Source: Nocardiopsis sp. JB363 (GTDB lineage: Bacteria > Actinomycetota > Actinomycetes > Streptosporangiales > Streptosporangiaceae). Taken from it: 64,000 nucleotides of DNA. The stretch lies in contig NZ_FRFF01000049.1 in NCBI RefSeq assembly GCF_900143625.1, positions 1-64,000 of the forward strand, in the 5' to 3' direction. Each line of letters opens with the position of its first letter. The stretch's first letter is position 1. Below the pieces are notes generated by a model. It worked only from the letters and a program-made list of their open reading frames with translations. It made no database searches and was not told where the DNA came from. The translations under genes were made by a program, and so were the position numbers. Positions 57,002-64,000 of this stretch are shown here, piece by piece.

Positions 57002-58291
57002 TCAGGCGACGCGGTCGATGACCAACGGCCTCGGGGTCCACTCGTCGGCGCCACCGATGTCGCAGGCCCCCTCCAAGGCCTCCGCCGCCCACGCGAAGCG
57101 TTCGGTCTCGTCGGTGTGCAGGGTGAACAGCGGTTCGCCCGCGACGACCTCCTCGCCCGGCTTGGCGTGCAGGGTCACGCCGGCGCCGAAGGACACCGCG
57201 TCCTCCTTGCGCGCCCGTCCCGCGCCCAGCCGCCAAGCGGCCAGGCCGACCTGGTAGGCGTCCAGACGGGTGACCGTGCCCGTGGCCGGGGCGAGCACCA
57301 CACGGCTCTCGGCGGCCTCGGGCAGGGGCGCGTCCGGATCACCGCCCTGAGCCCGGATCAGGTTCTTCCAGGACTCCAGGGCGCTGCCGTCGCGCAGCGC
57401 CTCCGCCGGGTCCTTGACCCCGTTCTCGCCCGGGGTGAGACCGGCGGCGGCGAGCATCTCCCGGGCCAGGGCCACGGTCAGCTCGACCACGTCGGCCGGT
57501 CCACCGCCGGAGAGCACCTCCACGGCCTCGGCGACCTCCAGGGCGTTGCCGACCTGGCGGCCCAGCGGGCTCTCCATGTCGGTCAGCAGCGCCACGGTGC
57601 GCACCCCGTGGTCGTTGCCGATGTCCACCATGGTGCGGGCCAGCTCGGTGGCGGCGGTCAGGTCCTTCATGAACGCGCCCGAGCCCACCTTGACGTCGAG
57701 CACCAGCGATCCGGTACCCTCCGCCAGCTTCTTGCTCATGATGGAGGCCGAGATGAGCGGGATGGACTCGACGGTGCCGGTGACGTCGCGCAGGGCGTAG
57801 AGCTTGCGGTCGGCGGGTGCCAGTCCGGCACCGGCCGCGCAGATCACCCCGCCGGTGTCGACGATGACCCGGCGCATCTCCTCGGTGGACAGCGACGCCT
57901 GCCACCCCGGGATCGACTCCAGCTTGTCGAGGGTGCCGCCGGTGTGACCGAGCCCGCGCCCGGACAGCTGGGGCACGGCCGCCCCGCAGGCCGCCACGGT
58001 GGGCGTCAACGGCAGGGTGATCTTGTCGCCCACCCCACCGGTGGAGTGCTTGTCGGTGGTGGGTCGGGCCAGGTCGGAGAAGTCCAGGCGTTCCCCCGAG
58101 TCCAACATGGCCTCGGTCCAGCGGGCCACCTCGGCGCGGTTCATTCCCTTGAGGAAGATCGCCATGGCCAACGCCGACATCTGTTCCTCGGCGATCTCGC
58201 CACGGGTGTAGGCCCCGATCACCCAGTCGATCTGTTCGGGGGCGAGCTCTCCCCCGTCACGCTTGGCACGGATGATCTCGATGACGTCCAT
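57002..58291 (-). CDS. deoA: Thymidine phosphorylase
   Basis: The 429-residue enzyme splits thymidine and deoxyuridine to base and deoxyribose-1-phosphate. MDVIEIIRAKRDGGELAPEQIDWVI, DKHSTGGVGDKITLPLTPTVAACG and the family signature SGRGLGHTGGTLDKLESIPGW are intact, as is KVGSGAFMKDL. It is last in the nucleoside uptake operon, about 100 nt behind cdd, separated by a hairpin that may set its level. Salvage of imported nucleosides is the clear role. Confidence 0.96.
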   Translation of the reverse strand: MDVIEIIRAKRDGGELAPEQIDWVIGAYTRGEIAEEQMSALAMAIFLKGMNRAEVARWTEAMLDSGERLDFSDLARPTTDKHSTGGVGDKITLPLTPTVAACGAAVPQLSGRGLGHTGGTLDKLESIPGWQASLSTEEMRRVIVDTGGVICAAGAGLAPADRKLYALRDVTGTVESIPLISASIMSKKLAEGTGSLVLDVKVGSGAFMKDLTAATELARTMVDIGNDHGVRTVALLTDMESPLGRQVGNALEVAEAVEVLSGGGPADVVELTVALAREMLAAAGLTPGENGVKDPAEALRDGSALESWKNLIRAQGGDPDAPLPEAAESRVVLAPATGTVTRLDAYQVGLAAWRLGAGRARKEDAVSFGAGVTLHAKPGEEVVAGEPLFTLHTDETERFAWAAEALEGACDIGGADEWTPRPLVIDRVA

Positions 58292-58341
58292 GTCATGTCC
58301 CTTCCATGGCTGTCCTCCGACGGAGAACGTGGCTGAAACGA

Positions 58342-58378
58342 CGTCTCCCCGACCACGCGGGGCGGGGCCGGGGAGACG
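58342..58378 (-). other. Intercistronic hairpin between cdd and deoA
   Basis: CGTCTCCCC (58342-58350) pairs perfectly with GGGGAGACG (58370-58378). It lies in the 103-nt cdd-deoA gap and could reduce read-through into deoA or protect the upstream message. Confidence 0.45.
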
Positions 58379-58394
58379 CCTGGTGATCGACTGA

Positions 58395-58796
58395 TCAGGT
58401 GAGGTTGTGCGGTCCGAACGCCTGGGGCAGCACCCGTTCCATGGGGAGGATCCCCTCGGGGGTGTCCAGGAGCATCTCGGGACCGCCGTGTTCGTACAGC
58501 AGCTGGCGGCAGCGCCCGCACGGCATCAGGGCCTCGCCCCGGCCGTCCACGCAGGCGAAGGCGACCAGCCGGCCGCCCCCGGTGGCGTGCAGGGCGCTGA
58601 CGAGCCCGCACTCGGCGCACAGGCCCACGCCGTAGGAGGCGTTCTCCACGTTGCAGCCGCTCACGACCCGGCCGTCGTCGACCAGCGCCGCCGCACCCAC
58701 CGGGTACTTCGAGTAGGGCGCGTAGGCACGGCCCATGGCCTCCCGGGCGGTCTCTCTCAGGGCCGCCCAGTCCACCGTCGTCTCGGATGCGCTCAT
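58395..58796 (-). CDS. cdd: Cytidine deaminase
   Basis: The 133-residue zinc enzyme deaminates cytidine and deoxycytidine. CNVENASYGVGLCAECGL carries the catalytic Glu and a zinc Cys, and MPCGRCRQLL carries the two other zinc Cys. ATG 58796 overlaps the permease stop (ATGA); MEGEPV from ATG 58814 is a possible but less likely start. It feeds imported pyrimidine nucleosides to deoA. Confidence 0.95.
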   Translation of the reverse strand: MSASETTVDWAALRETAREAMGRAYAPYSKYPVGAAALVDDGRVVSGCNVENASYGVGLCAECGLVSALHATGGGRLVAFACVDGRGEALMPCGRCRQLLYEHGGPEMLLDTPEGILPMERVLPQAFGPHNLT

Positions 58797-60049
58797 GACC
58801 GGCTCGCCCTCCATTGTTTACCGACCCCGGCGGGTGCCCGTAGCCGTTGCGAGGCCAGGGACAGCACCAGCAGGGTGGCGATGTGCGGGCTGTAGGTGGC
58901 CAACTCGCGCGGCAGCGAGTCGGTACTGAAGTACCACAGCAACAGCACGACCGCCGTGAGGAACCCGGTGATGGCGATGCCCTTGCGGTCCTTGCGCACC
59001 TGCCAGACGGCCACCACCAGCAGCACCACGGCCAAGAGCAACAGCAGGGCGTGGATGGCCGCGCCACCGCCGCGCACCTGGAGGGCGTCGGTGTAGCCGA
59101 ACAGGCCCGCGCCCATCGCCAGGCCGCCCGGGCGCCAGTTACCGAAGATCATCGCGGCCAGACCGATGTAGCCGCGGCCGCCGGTCTGCCCCTCCTGGTA
59201 GATCTGCGAGGCGACGATCGCCAGGAACACGCCGCCCATGCCGGCCAGGCCACCGGAGACGACCACGGCGATGTACTTGAGGGTGTACACCGGCACACCG
59301 AGGGACTCGGCGGCGTCGGGGTTCTCGCCCACCGACCGCAGCCGCAGCCCGAAGGTGGTCTTCCACAGCACCAGGTAGGTGATCGGGATCAGCAGGATGG
59401 CGATGAGGGTGAGCGCGGACATGCGGGTGGTGAGTCCGATGACCAGCGACGCCAGGTCGCTGACCAGGAAGATCCCGCTCTGGGCTACGGGGGCGAGGAC
59501 CTCGGGCAACCAGGGCACGTTCAGCGTCGGGAACGACGGCGCCACCGGGGACTGGGCCGCGCCCGCGCCCGGGATGTCGGAGTAGACCAGGATCGACATG
59601 TAGCGCATGGCGCCGAGGGCGAGGATGTTGATGGCCACACCGGACACGATGTGGTCCACGGCGAAGGTCACCGTGGCCACCGCGTGCATGAGACCGCCGA
59701 GCATGCCTCCCAGGGTTCCCGCGAGCAGACCGATCCACGGGTTGTCGAAGCTCCACGCGAAGTAGGCCCCGAACCAGGTCCCGAAGATCATCATGCCTTC
59801 GAGACCGATGTTGATGATGCCCGCGCGTTCGGCCCACAGACCACCCAGGGCGGCCAGACCGATCGGGACCGCGAAGGTCAGCGTGGTGCGGACGGTGCCC
59901 GCGTCGGTCAGCATGTCCTGGCCGGTGATGACCCGCAGGCCCGCCAGGGACACGAAGACCGCCATCAACAGGGTGAGGACGCGCCAGCGCGCCCACCCCT
60001 TGGGTCGGCGTTTGGTCACCGACTCCATCACGTTGAGTTCCTGGCTCAC
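58793..60049 (-). CDS. Nucleoside ABC transporter permease (second)
   Basis: The 418-residue integral membrane protein is of the BPD_transp_2 (LivH/RbsC-like) family. It has about ten hydrophobic segments. LTFAVPIGLAALGGLWAERAGIINIGLEGMMIFGTWFGAYF and RLRSVGENPDAAESLGV are typical of the YufQ/NupQ type that pairs with BMP binding proteins. The GTG start overlaps the previous permease gene by 4 nt; cdd overlaps its 3' end. Cytoplasmic-membrane import of nucleosides is the expected role. Confidence 0.93.
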   Translation of the reverse strand: MSQELNVMESVTKRRPKGWARWRVLTLLMAVFVSLAGLRVITGQDMLTDAGTVRTTLTFAVPIGLAALGGLWAERAGIINIGLEGMMIFGTWFGAYFAWSFDNPWIGLLAGTLGGMLGGLMHAVATVTFAVDHIVSGVAINILALGAMRYMSILVYSDIPGAGAAQSPVAPSFPTLNVPWLPEVLAPVAQSGIFLVSDLASLVIGLTTRMSALTLIAILLIPITYLVLWKTTFGLRLRSVGENPDAAESLGVPVYTLKYIAVVVSGGLAGMGGVFLAIVASQIYQEGQTGGRGYIGLAAMIFGNWRPGGLAMGAGLFGYTDALQVRGGGAAIHALLLLLAVVLLVVAVWQVRKDRKGIAITGFLTAVVLLLWYFSTDSLPRELATYSPHIATLLVLSLASQRLRAPAGVGKQWRASRS

Positions 60050-61635
60050 TGTGTCTCCCCACCGCTCTTGTCGTCGGTGCCGTCTTCCTCGGAGCGGCCG
60101 GGGGCGCCGTCGGCACCCGCGTCGGAACCGTGCTCCGGGCCGTGGGACACGGCCGCGGGCTCCGGTGTGGTCTCGGTCGTCCGACCGAGTTGCCTACCGA
60201 TCTGCTGTTGCTGGTAGCGACGGCCCCAGCGGTGGACCACCTCGTAGACCACGACGACCGTGAGGACGATGGTGGCCTGCGCGATGACCGCGATCTCCTG
60301 GGGGATGCCGTCGAAGGGCAGGATCCCCGCCGCCTGGTTCAGGAAGGCCCAGAACAGGGAGGCGAAGACGATGCCCACCGGGTGGTTGCGGCCCAGCAGC
60401 GCGATGGCGATACCGATGAAGCCGATCCCGGTCGGGAAGTCCAGCGCGTAGTAGTGGGAGCTGCCGAGCAACTGCGGCAGACCCACCAGCCCCGCGACCA
60501 TGCCGGAGAAGAGCATGGACAGGAAGACCATCTTCTTGACGTCGACACCGCTGGCCTCGGCCGCCGTCATGGACTGGCCGGTGGCCCGCAGTTCGAAGCC
60601 GAACCGGGTGCGGTTGAGCATGATCCAGTAGGCGATGCCCACGGCCACGGCGAGGAAGAGCAGACCGAAGATCTCCCGCTCCGAGCCGAGGAAGGTCGCC
60701 GGGATGCCGGGGACCCAACCGGACTCGGGGATGGGCGGGGTGCCGATGTTGTTGGTGCTGATCTCGACCGCGAGGCGCCCCTCGGTCAACAGGTAGGCGG
60801 TGATGCCGGTGGCGATCGAGTTGAGCATGATCGTGGAGATCACCTCGGACACGCCACGGGAGACCTTGAGGTAACCGGCGATGCCCGCCCACACGCCACC
60901 GACCGCGACCGCGGTGACGATGACGACGAACTGGCTGATCACCGGCGGCAGGACCAGGTAACCGCCGACCGCGGCCGCCAGCAGCGCCGCCAGCCGGTAC
61001 TGGCCGTCGACGCCGATGTTGAACAGCTTCATCTTGAAGCCGATCGCCACGGCCACGGCGGCCAGGTAGTAGGTGACGCCGTCGTTGATGATCTGCACCA
61101 TGCTGTTGGGCCTGGTGCCGTATTCGAGCATCCGCTCGAAGGTGGCCAGCGGCGGGATGCCACTGAAGTACAGCACCGCGGCGGTCACACCGATGGCGAG
61201 GATCCCCGCGGCGAACACCGCGGCGAAGGACAGCGCCAACATGGTGGACAACCGGTGGAACAGCACGAACGCCAGCGCCGATCCGATGGCGCCGCCGATC
61301 AGGGCTGCGGCCCACTCCTGGAGTTGCAGGTCCAGCAGCCAGGCGGACAGCAGGCCGGTCACCACGGCCAGGAGCAGCGCCGTGGGCACCACCAGGGTGT
61401 TGTGGAGGGCGGTCCCCTCCTCCTTGGCGCCGTCGGCCCCCGATCTGCTCTCCTCGGGTACCAGCGGGGCGGACCAGGCCACGAAGCCGAAGGCCACCAC
61501 CACGCCGATGATGAGCGCCACCCACCACAGCAGCGCCAGGTCGAGCCCCACGGTGACCCCGGTACCCAGGACCACCGCGATCGCGGCGGCCACGGGTCCG
61601 GACATGGTCGTGTCGGGGCGGGGAAGCTTACTCAT
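60046..61635 (-). CDS. Nucleoside ABC transporter permease (first)
   Basis: The 529-residue permease is longer than usual because of an N-terminal region of about 130 residues with extra helices and a cytoplasmic acidic tail (DDKSGGETQ). MKLFNIGVDGQYRLAALLAAAVGGYLVL and FGFELRATGQSMTAAEASGVDVKK are typical of the YufP/NupP type. The ATG overlaps the ATPase stop by 4 nt. It forms the heteromeric channel with the next permease. Confidence 0.92.
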   Translation of the reverse strand: MSKLPRPDTTMSGPVAAAIAVVLGTGVTVGLDLALLWWVALIIGVVVAFGFVAWSAPLVPEESRSGADGAKEEGTALHNTLVVPTALLLAVVTGLLSAWLLDLQLQEWAAALIGGAIGSALAFVLFHRLSTMLALSFAAVFAAGILAIGVTAAVLYFSGIPPLATFERMLEYGTRPNSMVQIINDGVTYYLAAVAVAIGFKMKLFNIGVDGQYRLAALLAAAVGGYLVLPPVISQFVVIVTAVAVGGVWAGIAGYLKVSRGVSEVISTIMLNSIATGITAYLLTEGRLAVEISTNNIGTPPIPESGWVPGIPATFLGSEREIFGLLFLAVAVGIAYWIMLNRTRFGFELRATGQSMTAAEASGVDVKKMVFLSMLFSGMVAGLVGLPQLLGSSHYYALDFPTGIGFIGIAIALLGRNHPVGIVFASLFWAFLNQAAGILPFDGIPQEIAVIAQATIVLTVVVVYEVVHRWGRRYQQQQIGRQLGRTTETTPEPAAVSHGPEHGSDAGADGAPGRSEEDGTDDKSGGETQ

Positions 61636-63233
61636 GCGCCGCCCTCGTTCTCTTCCGCGTCGGTGACGTCGCTCGCACCGGACTCACTTTCCTGGTCGCC
61701 CTCCAGACCGGCGCCGGTCATGGCGGAACCGAGCTGCTCGGGGGTGACGTTGGTCGGGTCGGCCTCGGCCACCAGACGGCCGCGCAGGATGACGTGCAGC
61801 GTGTCGGACATACCGATCAGCTCGTCCAGGTCCGCGGAGACCAGTAGCACGGCCAGACCTTCGGCCCGGGCCTCGCGCAGCTGCTCCCAGATCGCGTTCT
61901 GAGCACCCACGTCCACGCCCCGGGTGGGATGCGCGGCCACCAGGAAGCACGGTGTCCCGCTCATCTCCCGGCCGATGATGAACTTCTGCTGGTTGCCACC
62001 GGAGAGCGCGTCGGCGATGACGTCGATGCCGGGGGTGCGCACGTCGTACTCGGCGACGATGCGCTCGGAGTCCTGTCTGGCCCCCGCCCGGTCGATCCAG
62101 GGCCCGCGCACGCTGGGTTCGCGGGTCTGGTGGCCCAGAACGCGGTTCTCCCACAGCGGGGACTCCAGCAGCACACCGTGGCGGTGCCGGTCCTCGGGGA
62201 TGTAGCCGACGCCCGCCTCTCGGATGCGCAGTGTGGACCACGAGGTGACGTCGTGCTCCTCCAGGCGGATGTGGCCGGAGGAGACCCGACGCATGCCCAT
62301 GATGGCCTCGATGAGCTCCGACTGGCCGTTGCCCTCCACACCGGCGATGCCGACGATCTCGCCCTTGTGGATGTCCACGCTGACGTCGTCGACCACGTTG
62401 CGACCGTCGTTGGAGGTGACGGTGACCCCGTCCAGGGACAGGATCACGTGGTCGGTGACGGTGGACTCGCGCAGCTCGGGGACGGGCAGTTCGCCACCGA
62501 CCATCAGTGTGGCCAGCTCCCGCGCAGTGGTGGTGCGCGGGTCCGCGGTGGCGACGGTGGTGCCGCGTCGGATGACGGTGATCTCGTCGGCGACCGACAG
62601 GACCTCGTCGAGCTTGTGCGAGATGAAGATGACGGTCAGGCCCTCGCGCTTGAGTTCGCGCAGGTTGTCGAAGAGTTCGTCGACCTCCTGCGGGACCAGG
62701 ACCGCGGTGGGCTCGTCCAGGATGATGGTCTCGGCGCCTCGGTAGAGGACCTTGAGGATCTCCACACGCTGGCGGTCACCGACGCCCAGGTCCTCCATCA
62801 GGCGATCGGGGTCCACCCCGAGGCCGTACTGGGTGGACAGGGCACGGATCTGCACACGCGCCTTGTTGCCGATGCCGTGGCGGCGTTCGGCGCCCAGGAC
62901 CACGTTCTCCAGGACGGTGAGGTTGTCGGCGAGCATGAAGTGCTGGTGCACCATGCCGATGCCGGTCTTGATCGCGTCGGAGGGCGAGTGGAACCGCACC
63001 TCTCGACCCTTGACGTGGATGGTGCCCTCGTCCGGCTTGTGCATGCCGTACAGGGTCTTCATCAGCGTGGACTTGCCCGCACCGTTCTCGCCGACGATGG
63101 CGTGCACGGTACCGGGAGCCACGGTGATGTCGATGTCGTGGTTGGCCACGACGCCGGGAAAACGCTTGGTGATCCCGCGCAGCTCAACGGCGGCGGGTCC
63201 ATTCGACCCGCCGCCCGATGGCGTGCTGCTCAT
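61632..63233 (-). CDS. Nucleoside ABC transporter ATP-binding protein
   Basis: The 533-residue protein has two fused ATPase halves. The first has Walker A GENGAGKSTLMKTLYG, the signature VGDRQRVEILKVLYR and Walker B IILDEPTAVL. The second has GVEGNGQSELIEAIMG in place of a full Walker A (no GK-S/T), the signature LSGGNQQKFIIGREM and a Walker B FLVAAHPTRGVD. So the second half is degenerate, as in RbsA/NupO-type proteins. ATG 63233 follows AAGAGGAG. A GGCGGCGGGTC inverted repeat lies inside its 5' coding part. Confidence 0.93.
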   Translation of the reverse strand: MSSTPSGGGSNGPAAVELRGITKRFPGVVANHDIDITVAPGTVHAIVGENGAGKSTLMKTLYGMHKPDEGTIHVKGREVRFHSPSDAIKTGIGMVHQHFMLADNLTVLENVVLGAERRHGIGNKARVQIRALSTQYGLGVDPDRLMEDLGVGDRQRVEILKVLYRGAETIILDEPTAVLVPQEVDELFDNLRELKREGLTVIFISHKLDEVLSVADEITVIRRGTTVATADPRTTTARELATLMVGGELPVPELRESTVTDHVILSLDGVTVTSNDGRNVVDDVSVDIHKGEIVGIAGVEGNGQSELIEAIMGMRRVSSGHIRLEEHDVTSWSTLRIREAGVGYIPEDRHRHGVLLESPLWENRVLGHQTREPSVRGPWIDRAGARQDSERIVAEYDVRTPGIDVIADALSGGNQQKFIIGREMSGTPCFLVAAHPTRGVDVGAQNAIWEQLREARAEGLAVLLVSADLDELIGMSDTLHVILRGRLVAEADPTNVTPEQLGSAMTGAGLEGDQESESGASDVTDAEENEGGA

Positions 63234-63321
63234 CAGACTCCTCTTGGGGAACTTGCGGCGAGGCGTGGGCGGGCCGGGATCGGCCACGTCCGGACACCTT
63301 CGTCGCGGTACGGCTACCGGG

Positions 63322-63357
63322 CGGAGCCGAAGGGGCGCAGGGCCCCCTTCGGCTCCG
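63322..63357 (-). terminator. Hairpin between the BMP gene and the ABC ATPase gene
   Basis: CGGAGCCGAAGGGG and its complement (63344-63357) form a perfect 14-bp stem with an 8-nt loop, in the 189-nt gap behind the binding-protein gene. It may partly terminate or stabilise, so that binding protein exceeds the membrane subunits. Confidence 0.65.
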
Positions 63358-63422
63358 TTCCTCGTGACCGATGGGCCACGGCGCGGGCCCGGTGCCCGCT
63401 CGGTGATGGGTTCCGTGCCCGT

Positions 63423-64000
63423 TTACGGCTCGGTGGGAACCTCGATGTCACCGGCGATGATCTGTTCCTTGAGCTCGTCGAGCTCCTCCTGGATCGGAGC
63501 GATCGCCTCCTCGTTGGAGGTGGTGTAGTCGACGCCGCCCTGCTCGAGGTCGAAGCGCTGGATACCGCCCTCGACGTTGTCCTCGGTGGCGGCGCTGATG
63601 AGATCGAAGACCGAGACGTCGACCTGCTTGATGGCGGAGGTCAGCACGTAAGGCTTCTGCTCGTCCTCGGCGCTCTCGTACTGGTCGCTGTCCACACCGA
63701 TGAAGGTGAAGTCGTTGTCGACGGCCGATTCCAGGACACCGTTGCCGGAGGCGCCGGCGGCGTGGTAGATGACGTCCGCGCCGCGGTCGTACTGAGCCTG
63801 GGCGACCTCGCGGCCACGCGCCGGATCCCCGAAACCACTGTCGTCTGGTGGCTGGCTCAGGTAGTCGATCTCGACGTCGATGTCCTCGGTCACGTGCTCG
63901 GCCCCGGCGGTGAAGCCGGCCTCGAACTTACGGATCAGTGGAACTTCAACACCTCCGACGAAGCCGACGTGGTCCTCCTCGGTGGTCAGCGCCGCGGCGG
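63423..64000 (-). CDS. BMP-family nucleoside-binding lipoprotein, C-terminal part
   Basis: The frame is open from the right window edge to the stop at 63423 (192 codons visible). It reads LTTEEDHVGFVGGVEVPLIRKFEAGFTAGAEH, then GADVIYHAAGASGNGVLESA, FIGVDSDQY and LTSAIKQVDVSVFDLI. This is the PnrA/Med/BMP family that binds nucleosides outside the cell. The N-terminus, with the expected lipobox, is outside the window. It is first of the uptake operon seen here, with a hairpin before the ABC genes. Confidence 0.93.
   Translation of the reverse strand, partial: AAALTTEEDHVGFVGGVEVPLIRKFEAGFTAGAEHVTEDIDVEIDYLSQPPDDSGFGDPARGREVAQAQYDRGADVIYHAAGASGNGVLESAVDNDFTFIGVDSDQYESAEDEQKPYVLTSAIKQVDVSVFDLISAATEDNVEGGIQRFDLEQGGVDYTTSNEEAIAPIQEELDELKEQIIAGDIEVPTEP

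Noticed and set aside
63189-63215. Perfect 11-bp inverted repeat near the start of the ABC ATPase gene
   Set aside because: It lies within coding sequence for a Gly/Ala-rich stretch (GGGSNGPAAVE) and is probably a by-product of composition.
1-64000. Biosynthetic gene cluster, prophage, integrative element, CRISPR array or tRNA/rRNA gene
   Set aside because: No PKS/NRPS or other core enzyme, integrase, transposase, phage structural gene, regularly spaced repeat or tRNA cloverleaf was seen, despite the LAL regulators.

Overview
The window is very GC-rich actinobacterial chromosome. Gene content (GlnA2-type glutamine synthetase, F420-dependent enzymes, XRE/DUF397 pair, NsrR-Hmp, many LuxR-type STAND regulators, frequent leaderless starts) points to a filamentous actinomycete, most likely Nocardiopsis or a close relative; the genus is inference, since no rRNA or tRNA gene is present.

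Layout. 1-564: start of a secreted protein that runs off the left edge. 565-21257: a regulator-rich region with five giant ATP-binding LuxR (LAL) regulators. LAL-A and LAL-B lie on the plus strand, each behind a small arginine-rich protein and a matching array of three CTTAG motifs. LAL-C, -D and -E lie on the minus strand. All five start exactly 7 nt after a CATA(A/C)T hexamer, which suggests leaderless transcripts. A TetR/reductase-like divergon and glnA2 separate the two groups. An XRE/DUF397 cassette has apparently been inserted between LAL-C and LAL-D, leaving a 24-nt scar of a LAL 3' end.

21353-24790: flavohemoprotein hmp with an NsrR box, nsrR, and a 14-helix-type drug exporter. 25258-27122: panB behind a long structured leader, then a mercaptopyruvate/thiosulfate sulfurtransferase. 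27157-29122: an ArsR-MFS operon with a perfect 21-bp inverted repeat as operator. 29256-32328: two F420 genes (an LLM-class oxidoreductase and F420:NADPH oxidoreductase) bracketing an AbiEi/DUF559-like gene that is itself flanked by two large palindromes with the same arm ends. 32390-37956: methionine aminopeptidase, an unknown protein, and M55, M20 and S66 peptidases. 37982-38649: VapBC. 38768-42518: a GH13 alpha-glucosidase, a second methionine aminopeptidase divergent from an XRE regulator, and a pyruvyl-transferase-like protein. 42770-47010: acyl-CoA oxidase, an MFS transporter with a palindromic operator, and two unknown genes.

47118-54433 is a compact minus-strand catabolic operon: AtuA-like DUF1446, acyl-CoA carboxylase beta, biotinylated alpha subunit, acyl-CoA dehydrogenase, TetR. 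It fits degradation of a branched acyl-CoA (isovaleryl/methylcrotonyl or acyclic-terpene type). 54595-55784: two tandem paralogous membrane proteins. 55928-56942: a 17-codon leader ORF and a GNAT. 57002-64000: a nucleoside uptake and salvage operon (BMP binding protein, ABC ATPase, two permeases, cytidine deaminase, thymidine phosphorylase) running off the right edge. No CRISPR array, prophage, transposase or biosynthetic core enzyme was seen.
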